From Treponema sp. (GTDB taxonomy: Bacteria > Spirochaetota > Spirochaetia > Treponematales > Treponemataceae), in NCBI GenBank assembly GCA_017453705.1, contig JAFTEK010000352.1, forward strand, positions 1-14,228: a DNA stretch of 14,228 bases, written 5' to 3'. The notes beneath the pieces are model-generated. The model searched no databases and was not told the DNA's origin. It saw only the letters and a program-made list of their open reading frames with translations. Shown here one piece after another: positions 7,057-14,098 of the stretch. The stretch's first letter is position 1. Each line of letters begins with the position of its first letter. The translations under genes and the position numbers were made by a program.

Positions 7057-8177
7057 AACAGATAAAGTCCTTTAAGCAAGTAAAATCATTTATGGCGGAC
7101 TACCTTGTGGCAGAAGTATTTCTTGCGTTAACGCTAGTTTCAATACCGCTGTCACAATACTCCGGTCAGTTCATCATGCAGGAGATTTTAAACAGGATTG
7201 CAAGGAACGCATTCCTTGTTTTCTCCCTGCTTCTTCCGATTATGGCTGGAATGGGCATAAACTTTGGAATGGTGCTTGGCGCAATGGCAGGCCAAATAGG
7301 ACTAATCTTTGCGATGGACTGGGGTATCTCAGGTATGCAGGGTCTCGTCTTTGCCTCTCTCATCGGGCTGCCCCTCTCCGTCCTGCTCGGTTGGATTGCA
7401 GGAAGCATATTGAACAAAGCACGCGGAAGAGAGATGGTGACAAGCTACATCATCGGATTCTTCTTTAACGGAATCTATCAGTTCGTTGTCCTCTATCTGT
7501 TTGGCTCTCTCGTACCGCTGCACAACAAGGCAATTGCCCTGTCCCGTGGATACGGTGTGCGCAACACGCTGAACTTGGATCCTGTACGTCAGGCTCTGGA
7601 CAAGCTGCTTATGGTCAGGCTGGGCGGTATAAGCATACCCCTTTCCAGCTATCTGGTCATAATAGCCCTCTGCTTTATCATAGTTTGGTTCAGGAAAACA
7701 AAGCTTGGACAGGACATGAGGGCAGTCGGACAGAACCAGGCTGTCTCCAACTCAGCGGGAATACCGGTGGAAAGAACAAGAATCATATCGATAGTCATAT
7801 CAACCGCATTCGCCTGTATAGGACAGATTATCTTCCTGCAGAACATGGGCAACATGCAGACATACAACGCCCACGACCAGACAGGCTTCTTTGCCGCCGC
7901 CGCAATCCTAGTCGGAGGAGCATCTGCGTCCAAGGCGAGCATAACAAACTGCTTTGCGGGTGTCGTGTTGCTGCACCTGATGTACATCGTTGTTCCCCGT
8001 GCCGGTCAGAACCTCTTTGGCAATGCAAACATAGGAGAGTATTTCAGGCAGTTCATAGGCTATGGAGCTATTGCCTTTGCCCTCATCATACACGCATGGC
8101 GTACACACAGGAATGCGGAAAAAGCACGGGCTGCCCTACGTCAGAACGCAAATCAGGCTTCAATGGAGGAAAACTAA
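7053..8177 (+). CDS. ABC importer permease, second subunit (RbsC-like family)
   Basis: This 374-residue membrane protein is paralogous to the upstream permease. Shared features are MGINFGMVLGAMAGQIGL, an RAVGQNQAVSNSAGIPVERTR coupling loop and AAILVGGASASKASITN. It has a longer, basic C-terminus (HAWRTHRNAEKARAALRQ) that should face the cytosol. The frame is open much further upstream, but that stretch overlaps the first permease and is not coding-like. ATG at 7053, with AGGAG at 7041-7045 and an ATGA overlap, is the real start. The stop shares its last base with the next gene's ATG. It acts with the first permease and the two-domain ATPase. Confidence 0.92.
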   Translation: MKQIKSFKQVKSFMADYLVAEVFLALTLVSIPLSQYSGQFIMQEILNRIARNAFLVFSLLLPIMAGMGINFGMVLGAMAGQIGLIFAMDWGISGMQGLVFASLIGLPLSVLLGWIAGSILNKARGREMVTSYIIGFFFNGIYQFVVLYLFGSLVPLHNKAIALSRGYGVRNTLNLDPVRQALDKLLMVRLGGISIPLSSYLVIIALCFIIVWFRKTKLGQDMRAVGQNQAVSNSAGIPVERTRIISIVISTAFACIGQIIFLQNMGNMQTYNAHDQTGFFAAAAILVGGASASKASITNCFAGVVLLHLMYIVVPRAGQNLFGNANIGEYFRQFIGYGAIAFALIIHAWRTHRNAEKARAALRQNANQASMEEN

Positions 8178-8563
8178 TGACAGACAATAAGTCCAGGTTT
8201 ACGATTATCGTCCGTTCCGTGCTGGCAGTTACCTACATACTGCTGGCTGTCTCTATGTTTGTAACAGGAAGATCCCATACAGTCCTTATTGACAACCATT
8301 CCGTAGAAGACGGCTCAGTTAAGGCGATAAAGGGGATGACTGTCACCGTGAACCACAACCCGCCTTCTGAGTTTATGAAAGGCGACCGCGACAAGTTCAC
8401 GGTGAAAGGACAAAAACTAAGCATAAAAGTCCAGTCCTTTGACGGCTCCATAGACAGCGTGTACACGTTGAAAATTCCCCTAAGGGAAGACAACGTTCTT
8501 GTGTCCGTGCCCAAGCTCACAGCCGGGCTTGACGGTGCAATGGAAAAGTTCCAGATGGACTGA
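8177..8563 (+). CDS. Small membrane-anchored DUF6672-like protein of the transport operon
   Basis: This 128-residue protein has a positively charged start, one membrane segment at about residues 9-29 (IIVRSVLAVTYILLAVSMFV), and a ~95-residue beta-rich domain that should lie outside the cytoplasmic membrane. Conserved-looking points are RSHTVLIDN, the FMKGDRDKFTVKGQ stretch and a final VLVSVPKL. These match my recollection of DUF6672, a family seen beside such transporters; the match is not verified. The ATG uses the last A of the permease stop (TAATG), with GGAGG at 8165-8169. Tight coupling suggests an accessory subunit of the importer, possibly assisting receptor docking or complex stability. 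That role is inferred only. Confidence 0.75.
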   Translation: MTDNKSRFTIIVRSVLAVTYILLAVSMFVTGRSHTVLIDNHSVEDGSVKAIKGMTVTVNHNPPSEFMKGDRDKFTVKGQKLSIKVQSFDGSIDSVYTLKIPLREDNVLVSVPKLTAGLDGAMEKFQMD

Positions 8564-8566
8564 GCG

Positions 8567-9235
8567 ATGAACCTCATGCTATTTGTAAACTCGACACTGC
8601 TTGGTGTTGGACTTGCGATGGATGCCTTCTCGGTATCAATCGTCAACGCTATTGCAGAACCAAAGATGACCCTCATCCGTCGCTCTTCACTAGCAGGGGT
8701 ATATGCTTTTTTCCAGTTTATCATGCCAATGATTGGCTGGCTTTGTGTCCACACGATAGTTGAATATTTCAACACATTCCAAAAATTTATTCCTTGGATT
8801 GCCCTAATCCTGCTCCTTTATATCGGGGGCAAGATGATAATAGAAGCCATCAGGGAAAGCAAAGAGGCTAAGGATGGATCCTGTGCTAAAAAAGACTCGT
8901 GCGGCCGCTTTGGTGCAGGATGCCTTGGCTGCCCCGATAAAAGCAGTGGCAAAAAGTTGTCATTTACCGTCCTTATTATCCAAGGAATCGCGACTTCTAT
9001 AGACGCCCTCTCCGTTGGATTCACCATCGCAAATTACGGCATGCTCATGGCATTTGTCGCATCACTTGTCATAGCCACAGTGACATTCGTGATATGTATG
9101 GCTGGACTACTGATTGGACGGACTGCCGGTAAATCACTTTTTAACAATTCCCTTTCTGGACGTGCCCAGATTTTCGGCGGAGTGATTTTGATTTTAATAG
9201 GAGCAGAGATTTTCATAAGGGGAATAGCTTCATAG
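8567..9235 (+). CDS. mntP: MntP-type manganese efflux pump with cysteine-rich insert
   Basis: This 222-residue inner-membrane protein has two three-helix repeats. Each carries the family motif: GLAMDAFSVSI (Asp19) in the first and ATSIDALSVGF (Asp146) in the second; these aspartates are part of the Mn2+ path in MntP. The usual length is about 185-190 residues. The surplus lies in the central loop at about 103-130, which contains Cys106, Cys112, Cys119 and Cys122 (spacing CX5CX6CX2C) among Lys, Asp and Gly. That loop could bind a metal. The gene begins three bases after the DUF6672-like stop and ends one base before the MATE gene, so it shares the operon. No yybP-ykoY-type Mn riboswitch was seen upstream, as expected for an internal gene. 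The ribosome site is weak. Confidence 0.92.
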   Translation: MNLMLFVNSTLLGVGLAMDAFSVSIVNAIAEPKMTLIRRSSLAGVYAFFQFIMPMIGWLCVHTIVEYFNTFQKFIPWIALILLLYIGGKMIIEAIRESKEAKDGSCAKKDSCGRFGAGCLGCPDKSSGKKLSFTVLIIQGIATSIDALSVGFTIANYGMLMAFVASLVIATVTFVICMAGLLIGRTAGKSLFNNSLSGRAQIFGGVILILIGAEIFIRGIAS

Positions 9236-9236
9236 A

Positions 9237-10604
9237 ATGAGTACAACACGGAAACATCTTTTTGCCGACAAGGAGTTCAACTCCAAATTGTGGAGGACGA
9301 TGACACCAATCGCCCTACAGAACTTGATGCTGGCCTCAGTCGCAGCCGCCGATGCCGTTATGCTAGGGCGGATGGAACAAAATGCGATGGCAGCCGTATC
9401 ACTTGCAACACAAGTGCAATTTGTCCAGAACATCATCATAGGTTCTGCCACGGCAACCGCCGGAGTTTTGGGCGCACAATACTGGGGTAAAAAAGCGGAG
9501 CGGACTATAAACGATATTTTCTGCATGACACTCCGTTTGGTAACGCTTGTCTCCCTTGCATTCAGCCTTGCCTGTGTCCTGTGTCCAAGCCTGCTTATGG
9601 CCTTCTTCACAAACGATGCCGTCCTGTCAGAGATAGGTTGCCGCTACCTAAAAATCGCAGGTATCTCTTACCTGTTTACAGGCCTTTCACAGTGCTACCA
9701 GACCGTAATGAAAGTGACGGACCATATAAGCAGGGTCGCATGGATAAGCAGCAGCACCGTCATCATCAACATATTGCTTAATGCCGTGTTCATCTTTGGA
9801 CTGTTCGGACTTCCTGCAATGGGTGAACAAGGCGCAGCCCTTGCAACCCTGATTGCACGCCTCATCGAATTCATCTGGTCAGTGATTTCATCAAGACAAA
9901 AAGGCTTTATTCGCCCGGAATACAAGAGGCTCTTCTATCATGATGCTGAACTTTTCAGGGATTTTGCCAAAATTGCCATGCCCATGCTCGGAGCCTTCCT
10001 GCTATGGGGTATCGGGTTTACGTCCTATACCGCCATACTGGGGCACTTAGGACAGGATGCCGCAGCAGCAAACTCCATTGCCGCCGTAGTTCGCGACCTG
10101 ACATGCTGTATCGCAAACGGGGTATCAGCCGCCGCCGGTATAATGGTAGGCAACGAACTAGGAGCCGGAAATCTGGAAAAAGGCAAGGTCTATGGAATCA
10201 AGTTGATGAAACTCTCATACATAATAGGCTTTTCCGTCACCATCTTGATTCTACTTTTTATAAAACCAATCGAATCATTCATCGTGCTTACCGATGCGGC
10301 GAGAAAGGATCTCGTGGCCATGCTGGTGATTCTGGCGTTCTACATGATTGGACGCTGCGTAAACACGATAATAATCAATGGGATTTTCGATGGAGGCGGT
10401 GACACCCTCTTTGATATGTACAGTCTGGCTGTATGTATGTGGGGTATAGCAATACCCACAGCCCTGCTGGGAGCCTTTGTGTTCCACTGGAGTGCTCCAG
10501 CGGTTTTTGCCTGCACCTGCCTGGACGAAGTTGGCAAAATACCCTGGGTTATGGCACACTTCTATAAATTCAAGTGGGTAAAAGACCTGACCAGAGACAG
10601 ATAA
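9237..10604 (+). CDS. MATE-family multidrug/metabolite exporter
   Basis: This 455-residue, twelve-segment membrane protein has the MATE layout: two six-helix halves with AAADAVMLGRMEQNAMAAVSLATQ and GSATATAGVLGAQYWGKK in the first, and AAANSIAAVVRD plus AAAGIMVGNELGAGNLEKGK in the second. MATE proteins export cationic drugs or metabolites in exchange for Na+ or H+. It starts one base after the mntP stop and has only a distant AGGGG-like site (9219-9223), so it probably relies on translational coupling. It is the last gene of the transport operon. No convincing terminator follows in the 132-base spacer before the convergent phosphorylase gene. The substrate cannot be told from sequence. Confidence 0.92.
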   Translation: MSTTRKHLFADKEFNSKLWRTMTPIALQNLMLASVAAADAVMLGRMEQNAMAAVSLATQVQFVQNIIIGSATATAGVLGAQYWGKKAERTINDIFCMTLRLVTLVSLAFSLACVLCPSLLMAFFTNDAVLSEIGCRYLKIAGISYLFTGLSQCYQTVMKVTDHISRVAWISSSTVIINILLNAVFIFGLFGLPAMGEQGAALATLIARLIEFIWSVISSRQKGFIRPEYKRLFYHDAELFRDFAKIAMPMLGAFLLWGIGFTSYTAILGHLGQDAAAANSIAAVVRDLTCCIANGVSAAAGIMVGNELGAGNLEKGKVYGIKLMKLSYIIGFSVTILILLFIKPIESFIVLTDAARKDLVAMLVILAFYMIGRCVNTIIINGIFDGGGDTLFDMYSLAVCMWGIAIPTALLGAFVFHWSAPAVFACTCLDEVGKIPWVMAHFYKFKWVKDLTRDR

Positions 10605-10736
10605 TCGATTCAACCGGCTGGCATACCCTGCGCAAGTTCCAGAGCACAATCTCACAGTCTGTATTAATGCCCCTCATCGCATTGAAATCAGTATATTGAC
10701 AGGGTGCCTTTTTCTCGTTGCAATCGCCACCAGCAA

Positions 10737-11504
10737 TCATATTGTTTTCTCCACAAGCTCCAGGCAGAGCATTACAAGGTTATAGCGGATTCCTTTGCGG
10801 CTGTTCCATGAGCGCGAGTCCCATTCGTCCTGCGAGACATCATCGCCGCCGTAAATAATCGCACCGTAATCCAAATTACGGAACTGTGACACCGCAATAC
10901 ATCCAGCCTGCTCCATCTCCACAATCTTTGCACCCTCAGCCTTGCGTTTTTCCACAAGAGCCTTTGTCTCACGGAACATCGCGTCTGTAGTCCATGTAAG
11001 TCCGGTAAGATAAGAAATCTTGTGCTGCTCAAGATAGGCAGAGATTTTGTTGACAATCTTTTTATCGGCATAAATATACCGTGAAGGCTTTACATATCGG
11101 TAGGAAAAACCTTCATCGCGGATTGCACCTTCCACCACAAGCAGCTCTCCCACTTTGATGTTTTTATCCAGAACTCCGCCACCCCCACAGAACATCACCT
11201 TTTTGACTCCACATGCCGCAAAAAACTCTAGGTTTCCCGCGCAGGCAGGGCAGCCGACATACCCCAGCGTAATAAGAACATTTTTCTGCTCCTTGAATCT
11301 GTAGACATCAACAGGATTTTCCCCTTCTATATGCCGCTCCAGTTCAATCTGCTTGTTTTCAAGCAGCTCGCCCATCACATCCGGGAAAAACGTGATAACA
11401 AGCTTGTCCGTTGAAAAAGGCTGTAGGTTCCACTTAAATGGACTAACGACTGCGTCGCCGTCATCATCATATTCCAAAACCGGATAGTCGTTTTGCGTTA
11501 TCAT
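10737..11504 (-). CDS. Nucleoside phosphorylase (Udp/PNP family)
   Basis: This 255-residue cytosolic enzyme belongs to the PNP/UDP phosphorylase superfamily, which splits nucleosides with phosphate into base and ribose-1-phosphate. Diagnostic points are the VMFCGGGGVLDKNIKVGELL phosphate/ribose region, EGAIRDEGFSYRYVKPSRYI, TGLTWTTDAMFRET, the ribose-binding VEMEQAG motif, and YGGDDVSQDEWDSRSW near the C-terminus with candidate catalytic aspartates. The base preference (uridine, purine or other) cannot be assigned. ATG at 11504 follows GAGGAGAG closely, a rather short ribosome spacing. It is a single gene, convergent with the transport operon. A perfect palindrome at 11515-11532 lies between promoter region and start. 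A role in using an imported nucleoside is possible but rests on proximity alone. Confidence 0.85.
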   Translation of the reverse strand: MITQNDYPVLEYDDDGDAVVSPFKWNLQPFSTDKLVITFFPDVMGELLENKQIELERHIEGENPVDVYRFKEQKNVLITLGYVGCPACAGNLEFFAACGVKKVMFCGGGGVLDKNIKVGELLVVEGAIRDEGFSYRYVKPSRYIYADKKIVNKISAYLEQHKISYLTGLTWTTDAMFRETKALVEKRKAEGAKIVEMEQAGCIAVSQFRNLDYGAIIYGGDDVSQDEWDSRSWNSRKGIRYNLVMLCLELVEKTI

Positions 11505-11514
11505 CTCTCCTCAC

Positions 11515-11532
11515 TTATGGCACTTGCCATAA
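11515..11532. promoter_or_regulatory. Palindromic operator candidate upstream of the phosphorylase gene
   Basis: TTATGGCA, two bases, TGCCATAA is a perfect inverted repeat with 8-base arms, 10 bases before the phosphorylase ATG. On the minus strand a TATTAT -10-like box overlaps its upstream edge, with only AT-rich sequence where a -35 box should be. A repressor here would cover the start site and the ribosome site. Confidence 0.55.
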
Positions 11533-11595
11533 TATTTGCCAAGTTCTTCCATATATAAAAGCCTATAAAAACCTATAAGAACCTTGTCTCACCAC

Positions 11596-11630
11596 TGGAG
11601 AGTCCGCCTACACAGCAAGCAGACTCTCCA
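11596..11630 (-). terminator. 16-bp hairpin spanning the stop codon of the HAD gene
   Basis: On the minus-strand RNA, bases 11630-11615 pair with 11611-11596 around a 3-base loop: 16 pairs, three of them G.U, with nine unbroken Watson-Crick pairs at the base. It covers the last codons and the TAG of the HAD gene. No T-tract follows, so it may stabilise the 3' end or act with a factor rather than terminate alone. Confidence 0.5.
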
Positions 11631-12377
11631 TCCATTTTGCAACGCCATCATTCTGATTGCTGTCGCATATTTCATCAGCAATAGCCTTTACTTCTGCTAT
11701 AGCGTTCTGCATCGCAACACCCCTGCCGCACAACTTTAGCATCCCGATATCACTAAAGTCGTCACCAAAAGCAGCGACTTTCTCTAAAGGAATACCAAGA
11801 TATGCGCATAGGGATTGTATCGCCCGCTCTTTTGTCGCATCCTTCTTGCTGAGTTTATACCAAGGTATGTCAGAAAAAGGAAGAATGTCAACTTTTTCAG
11901 TGCCTATGCTGGCAGCAACTTTTTCCACCTTATCACGGTCGAGCGTCTGTATGCACATCTTCATCGCAGATTCTTTGAAGTCCGATAAATCATTGAATGT
12001 CCAGAACTTATCCCCCAGCTCCTCACGAGAGTTTGAATACAAACCAGACTCGTTATCAACTGAAATCACAGCATCTCGCCCCAGTATCTCAAATGAAGCC
12101 TTTATAAGAGCACGGATTTCGCTTACAGTGAACTCACAGGAATAAATCTTCTTTTCCTTGTATATGACAAGGCCTCCGCCGTTAGTTATGAGGACATCAG
12201 GCGTTATTCCCTCCCAAACTTATTGGCATTAACCAGTGCCCGTGAAGTTGATATGCCAAAAAGAATACCTTTTTTCTGTGCCTTGGCAATCACATCTTTT
12301 GTATATAAAGATACTGTCTTGTCGTCATGGAACAAAGTTCCATCCAAATCAGATAAAACAAGAGATATTTCAGCCAT
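11608..12377 (-). pseudogene. Cof-type HAD phosphatase gene broken by one frameshift
   Basis: Two adjacent minus-strand frames together encode one HAD-IIB (Cof-like) sugar-phosphate/FMN-type phosphatase. The first frame starts at ATG 12377 and gives SDLDGTL (motif I nucleophile Asp) and ISTSR (motif II), then reads NANKFGRE and stops at 12204-12206. Shifted by one base, the frame continues EGITPDVLITNGGG through LEKVAAFGDDFSDIGML (motifs III/IV) to the TAG at 11608. A one-base loss in the TTTGGGAGGG run near 12210-12220 explains it. The intact length would be about 256 residues, normal for the family. The ATG lies three bases after the dnaB stop, and GGAG overlaps that stop, so the two are an operon. 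It may be a true recent lesion, a sequencing slip in a homopolymer, or a programmed slip. Confidence 0.85.
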
Positions 12378-12380
12378 AAA

Positions 12381-13715
12381 TCACTCCGTCTCCTTGGACT
12401 TGTTTTCAAATTTCGTGTAAGAGGCAATAAAAAGCACCGGCACATCCCCGATGGGGCCGTTACGCTGTTTTGCCACGATGAGCTTCCTGTCCTGAACAGG
12501 GTTGTACTCTTCGCCCTCTTTTTGCTTTTGCCTCTCACCGTGGATGAACATAACAACATCAGCATCTTGTTCTATAGAACCAGAACCCCTAAGCTGGGCG
12601 AGGTTAGGCTCTTCTCCTTCGGCGGCACGGGCAACCTGACAAAGGACAACAATAGGTATCTCCAGCTCGCGAGCAAGACTCTTAAGAGATTTGGAAATCA
12701 TGGACTGCTGGGTATACATTTCCATCTTGTCTTCGTTGTCCAGCGTAATAAGCCCGATGTAGTCTATGAAGATAATTTTGACATCATTCTTTGCCTTCAT
12801 ACGCCGTGCCATCGCCCGCAAGTCCAGCAGTTTCATATTGGGGGTATCTACGATATACAATGGGGCGGAATAGCAGGCACTTGCGGCATCCTGAAGTTTC
12901 TTGAAATCCTCCATCTTAAGAAGACCGTTTCGCAATCTTGTTCCCGGAACACGCGCAACCTGGGACAAAAGACGCTGACCTATCTGGTCACTGCTCATTT
13001 CCAAGCTAAAGAATCCAGCAGGTATCTTGTTCTCAATTGCAATGTGCTGGAGCATGGACAGGGCCAGGGCTGTCTTTCCCATAGAAGGACGCGCCCCGAC
13101 GATTATCATCTCGGAGTTCTGGAAACCGCTTGTCATGCTGTCCAACTGCGTCAACCCGGTCTCAATGCCGGAAACCGCGCTCTTATTCTTGTACCTCTCG
13201 TCAATCCTCCTTATGGACTCAGGGATTATGTCTGTGAGGGACTGAATCTTTGTGGTCTGGTTGGTATCAGTCAGGCGGAAAATCCGTTGCTCGGCTTCTT
13301 CCAGAATAGACCGGCTCTCCTTGGTCTGGTCAAAGCTCTCCGCCTTTATCTCATCAGATATCCCTATCAGGTTGCGACGTACAGAACGATCCATGACTAT
13401 CTGTGCATAATATGCCCAGTTAGCACTGGTCGGTGTCTTGTCCGTGAGTGCAGAGATGTAGGGTATGCCTCCCGCCTGGTCTATTTTTCCATTTTTGGTC
13501 AGGTCATCTATCAGCGTGATAAGGTCGCCCTTGCTGCCCTGGTTGGACAAGTTGACCAGCGAGCTGAATATAACCTGATTCCTAAGGTCATAGAAGTAGT
13601 CGCTCTTGAGATACGCTATAATCTCACTGACGCACTTCCAGTCCAAGAGCATCGCTCCCAGCGTGGCCTGTTCCGCATCCATATCATGCGGCGGCACTTT
13701 ATCTTTTAGTTCCAT
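12381..13715 (-). CDS. dnaB: Replicative DNA helicase DnaB
   Basis: This 444-residue hexameric helicase unwinds DNA ahead of the replisome and loads primase. The N-terminal domain opens with the family signature PPHDMDAEQATLGAMLLD and includes SANWAYYAQIV. The RecA-like domain follows: TGLTQLDSMTSGFQNSEMIIVGARP, Walker A GARPSMGKT (207-215), FFSLEMSSDQIGQRLLS, Walker B with IFIDYIG (Asp318), a CQVAR sensor segment, LRGSGSIEQDADVVMF, and the final AKQRNGPIG with the arginine finger. The length is normal. The start is ATG 13715 after a loose GGGG site. The gene order usual in many bacteria, with rplI directly upstream, is not seen; instead a decayed toxin and transposase remnant lie there. A HAD phosphatase gene follows within three bases. 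Confidence 0.96.
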   Translation of the reverse strand: MELKDKVPPHDMDAEQATLGAMLLDWKCVSEIIAYLKSDYFYDLRNQVIFSSLVNLSNQGSKGDLITLIDDLTKNGKIDQAGGIPYISALTDKTPTSANWAYYAQIVMDRSVRRNLIGISDEIKAESFDQTKESRSILEEAEQRIFRLTDTNQTTKIQSLTDIIPESIRRIDERYKNKSAVSGIETGLTQLDSMTSGFQNSEMIIVGARPSMGKTALALSMLQHIAIENKIPAGFFSLEMSSDQIGQRLLSQVARVPGTRLRNGLLKMEDFKKLQDAASACYSAPLYIVDTPNMKLLDLRAMARRMKAKNDVKIIFIDYIGLITLDNEDKMEMYTQQSMISKSLKSLARELEIPIVVLCQVARAAEGEEPNLAQLRGSGSIEQDADVVMFIHGERQKQKEGEEYNPVQDRKLIVAKQRNGPIGDVPVLFIASYTKFENKSKETE

Positions 13716-13749
13716 AGTTAGCCCCGTTGCTTTACATTGCCATTAGGGG

Positions 13750-13778
13750 ATTATGACATATAAAAAAACTCATAGCAA
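13750..13778 (-). promoter_or_regulatory. Candidate dnaB promoter
   Basis: On the minus strand, TTGCTA (13778-13773), a 17-base spacer with a seven-T run, and CATAAT (13755-13750) form a reasonable sigma-70 promoter. The start would fall near 13743, about 28 bases before the dnaB ATG. Confidence 0.6.
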
Positions 13779-13800
13779 TATCCGTGTACCAGCCACCTCA

Positions 13801-13846
13801 CCGCCTGCACAGCGATGGGGGAAGGGGCAGCCCAGATGGTAGGCGG
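13801..13846. repeat. GC-rich stem-loop element upstream of dnaB
   Basis: CCGCCT (13801-13806) and AGGCGG (13841-13846) are perfect inverted ends around a G-rich 34-base centre. A further GC-rich stretch continues to 13872, with GCCGC repeats. Composition is clearly richer in GC than dnaB on one side. It resembles a dispersed intergenic palindromic element; copy number cannot be judged from one window. Confidence 0.35.
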
Positions 13847-13872
13847 GGCACAGTGTGGGCGGCGGATGCCGC

Positions 13873-14037
13873 TCAGGATTGCTTGTATAGCTCCAGCTCC
13901 GGGTACATGAGCTGAATCTGTTGGAAGTGCTTGTCCCGCGTCCAGAGCGCAACCGGCAGGGAGGCAACCTGTGCCGCAAGCTCCGAGTTCCTGTCGCAGT
14001 AGTAGTCAATCAGAATGTTGGAATCCGCCAGAGTCAG
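13873..14037 (-). pseudogene. VapC-like PIN-domain toxin remnant lacking its middle
   Basis: This minus-strand frame of 54 codons has both ends of a PIN nuclease but not the centre. LADSNILIDYYCDRN is the N-terminal strand with the first catalytic Asp. LWTRDKHFQQIQLMY followed by PELELY is the C-terminal Asp-containing strand and tail typical of VapC. Intact members have about 130 residues, so roughly 75 are absent, including the central acidic residue, apparently by an in-frame deletion after about residue 19. No ATG or convincing ribosome site is seen; the frame runs upstream into non-homologous sequence. A ribonuclease function is therefore unlikely. No VapB antitoxin gene is visible. It lies next to a transposase remnant in a GC-richer patch, suggesting decay of a mobile island. 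Confidence 0.7.
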
Positions 14038-14098
14038 CCGTCCGGCGAGGGGAGGGATGGTTTGCCCGCCTCTGTCTGCCGTCCGACTCCCTGCCGCC

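Noticed and set aside
7685..8176. Upstream extension of the DUF6672-like frame
   Set aside because: It is a shadow of the second permease. The membrane anchor and ribosome site support ATG 8177.
10605..10736. Possible terminator between the convergent MATE and phosphorylase genes (TGCCCCT, AGGGTGC, TTTTT)
   Set aside because: The arms match poorly and would need a loop of about 30 bases. No convincing hairpin or gene was found in this spacer.
12522..13709. A 395-codon plus-strand open frame antisense to dnaB
   Set aside because: It lies fully opposite a clear DnaB with all motifs, has no recognisable domain and no ribosome site.
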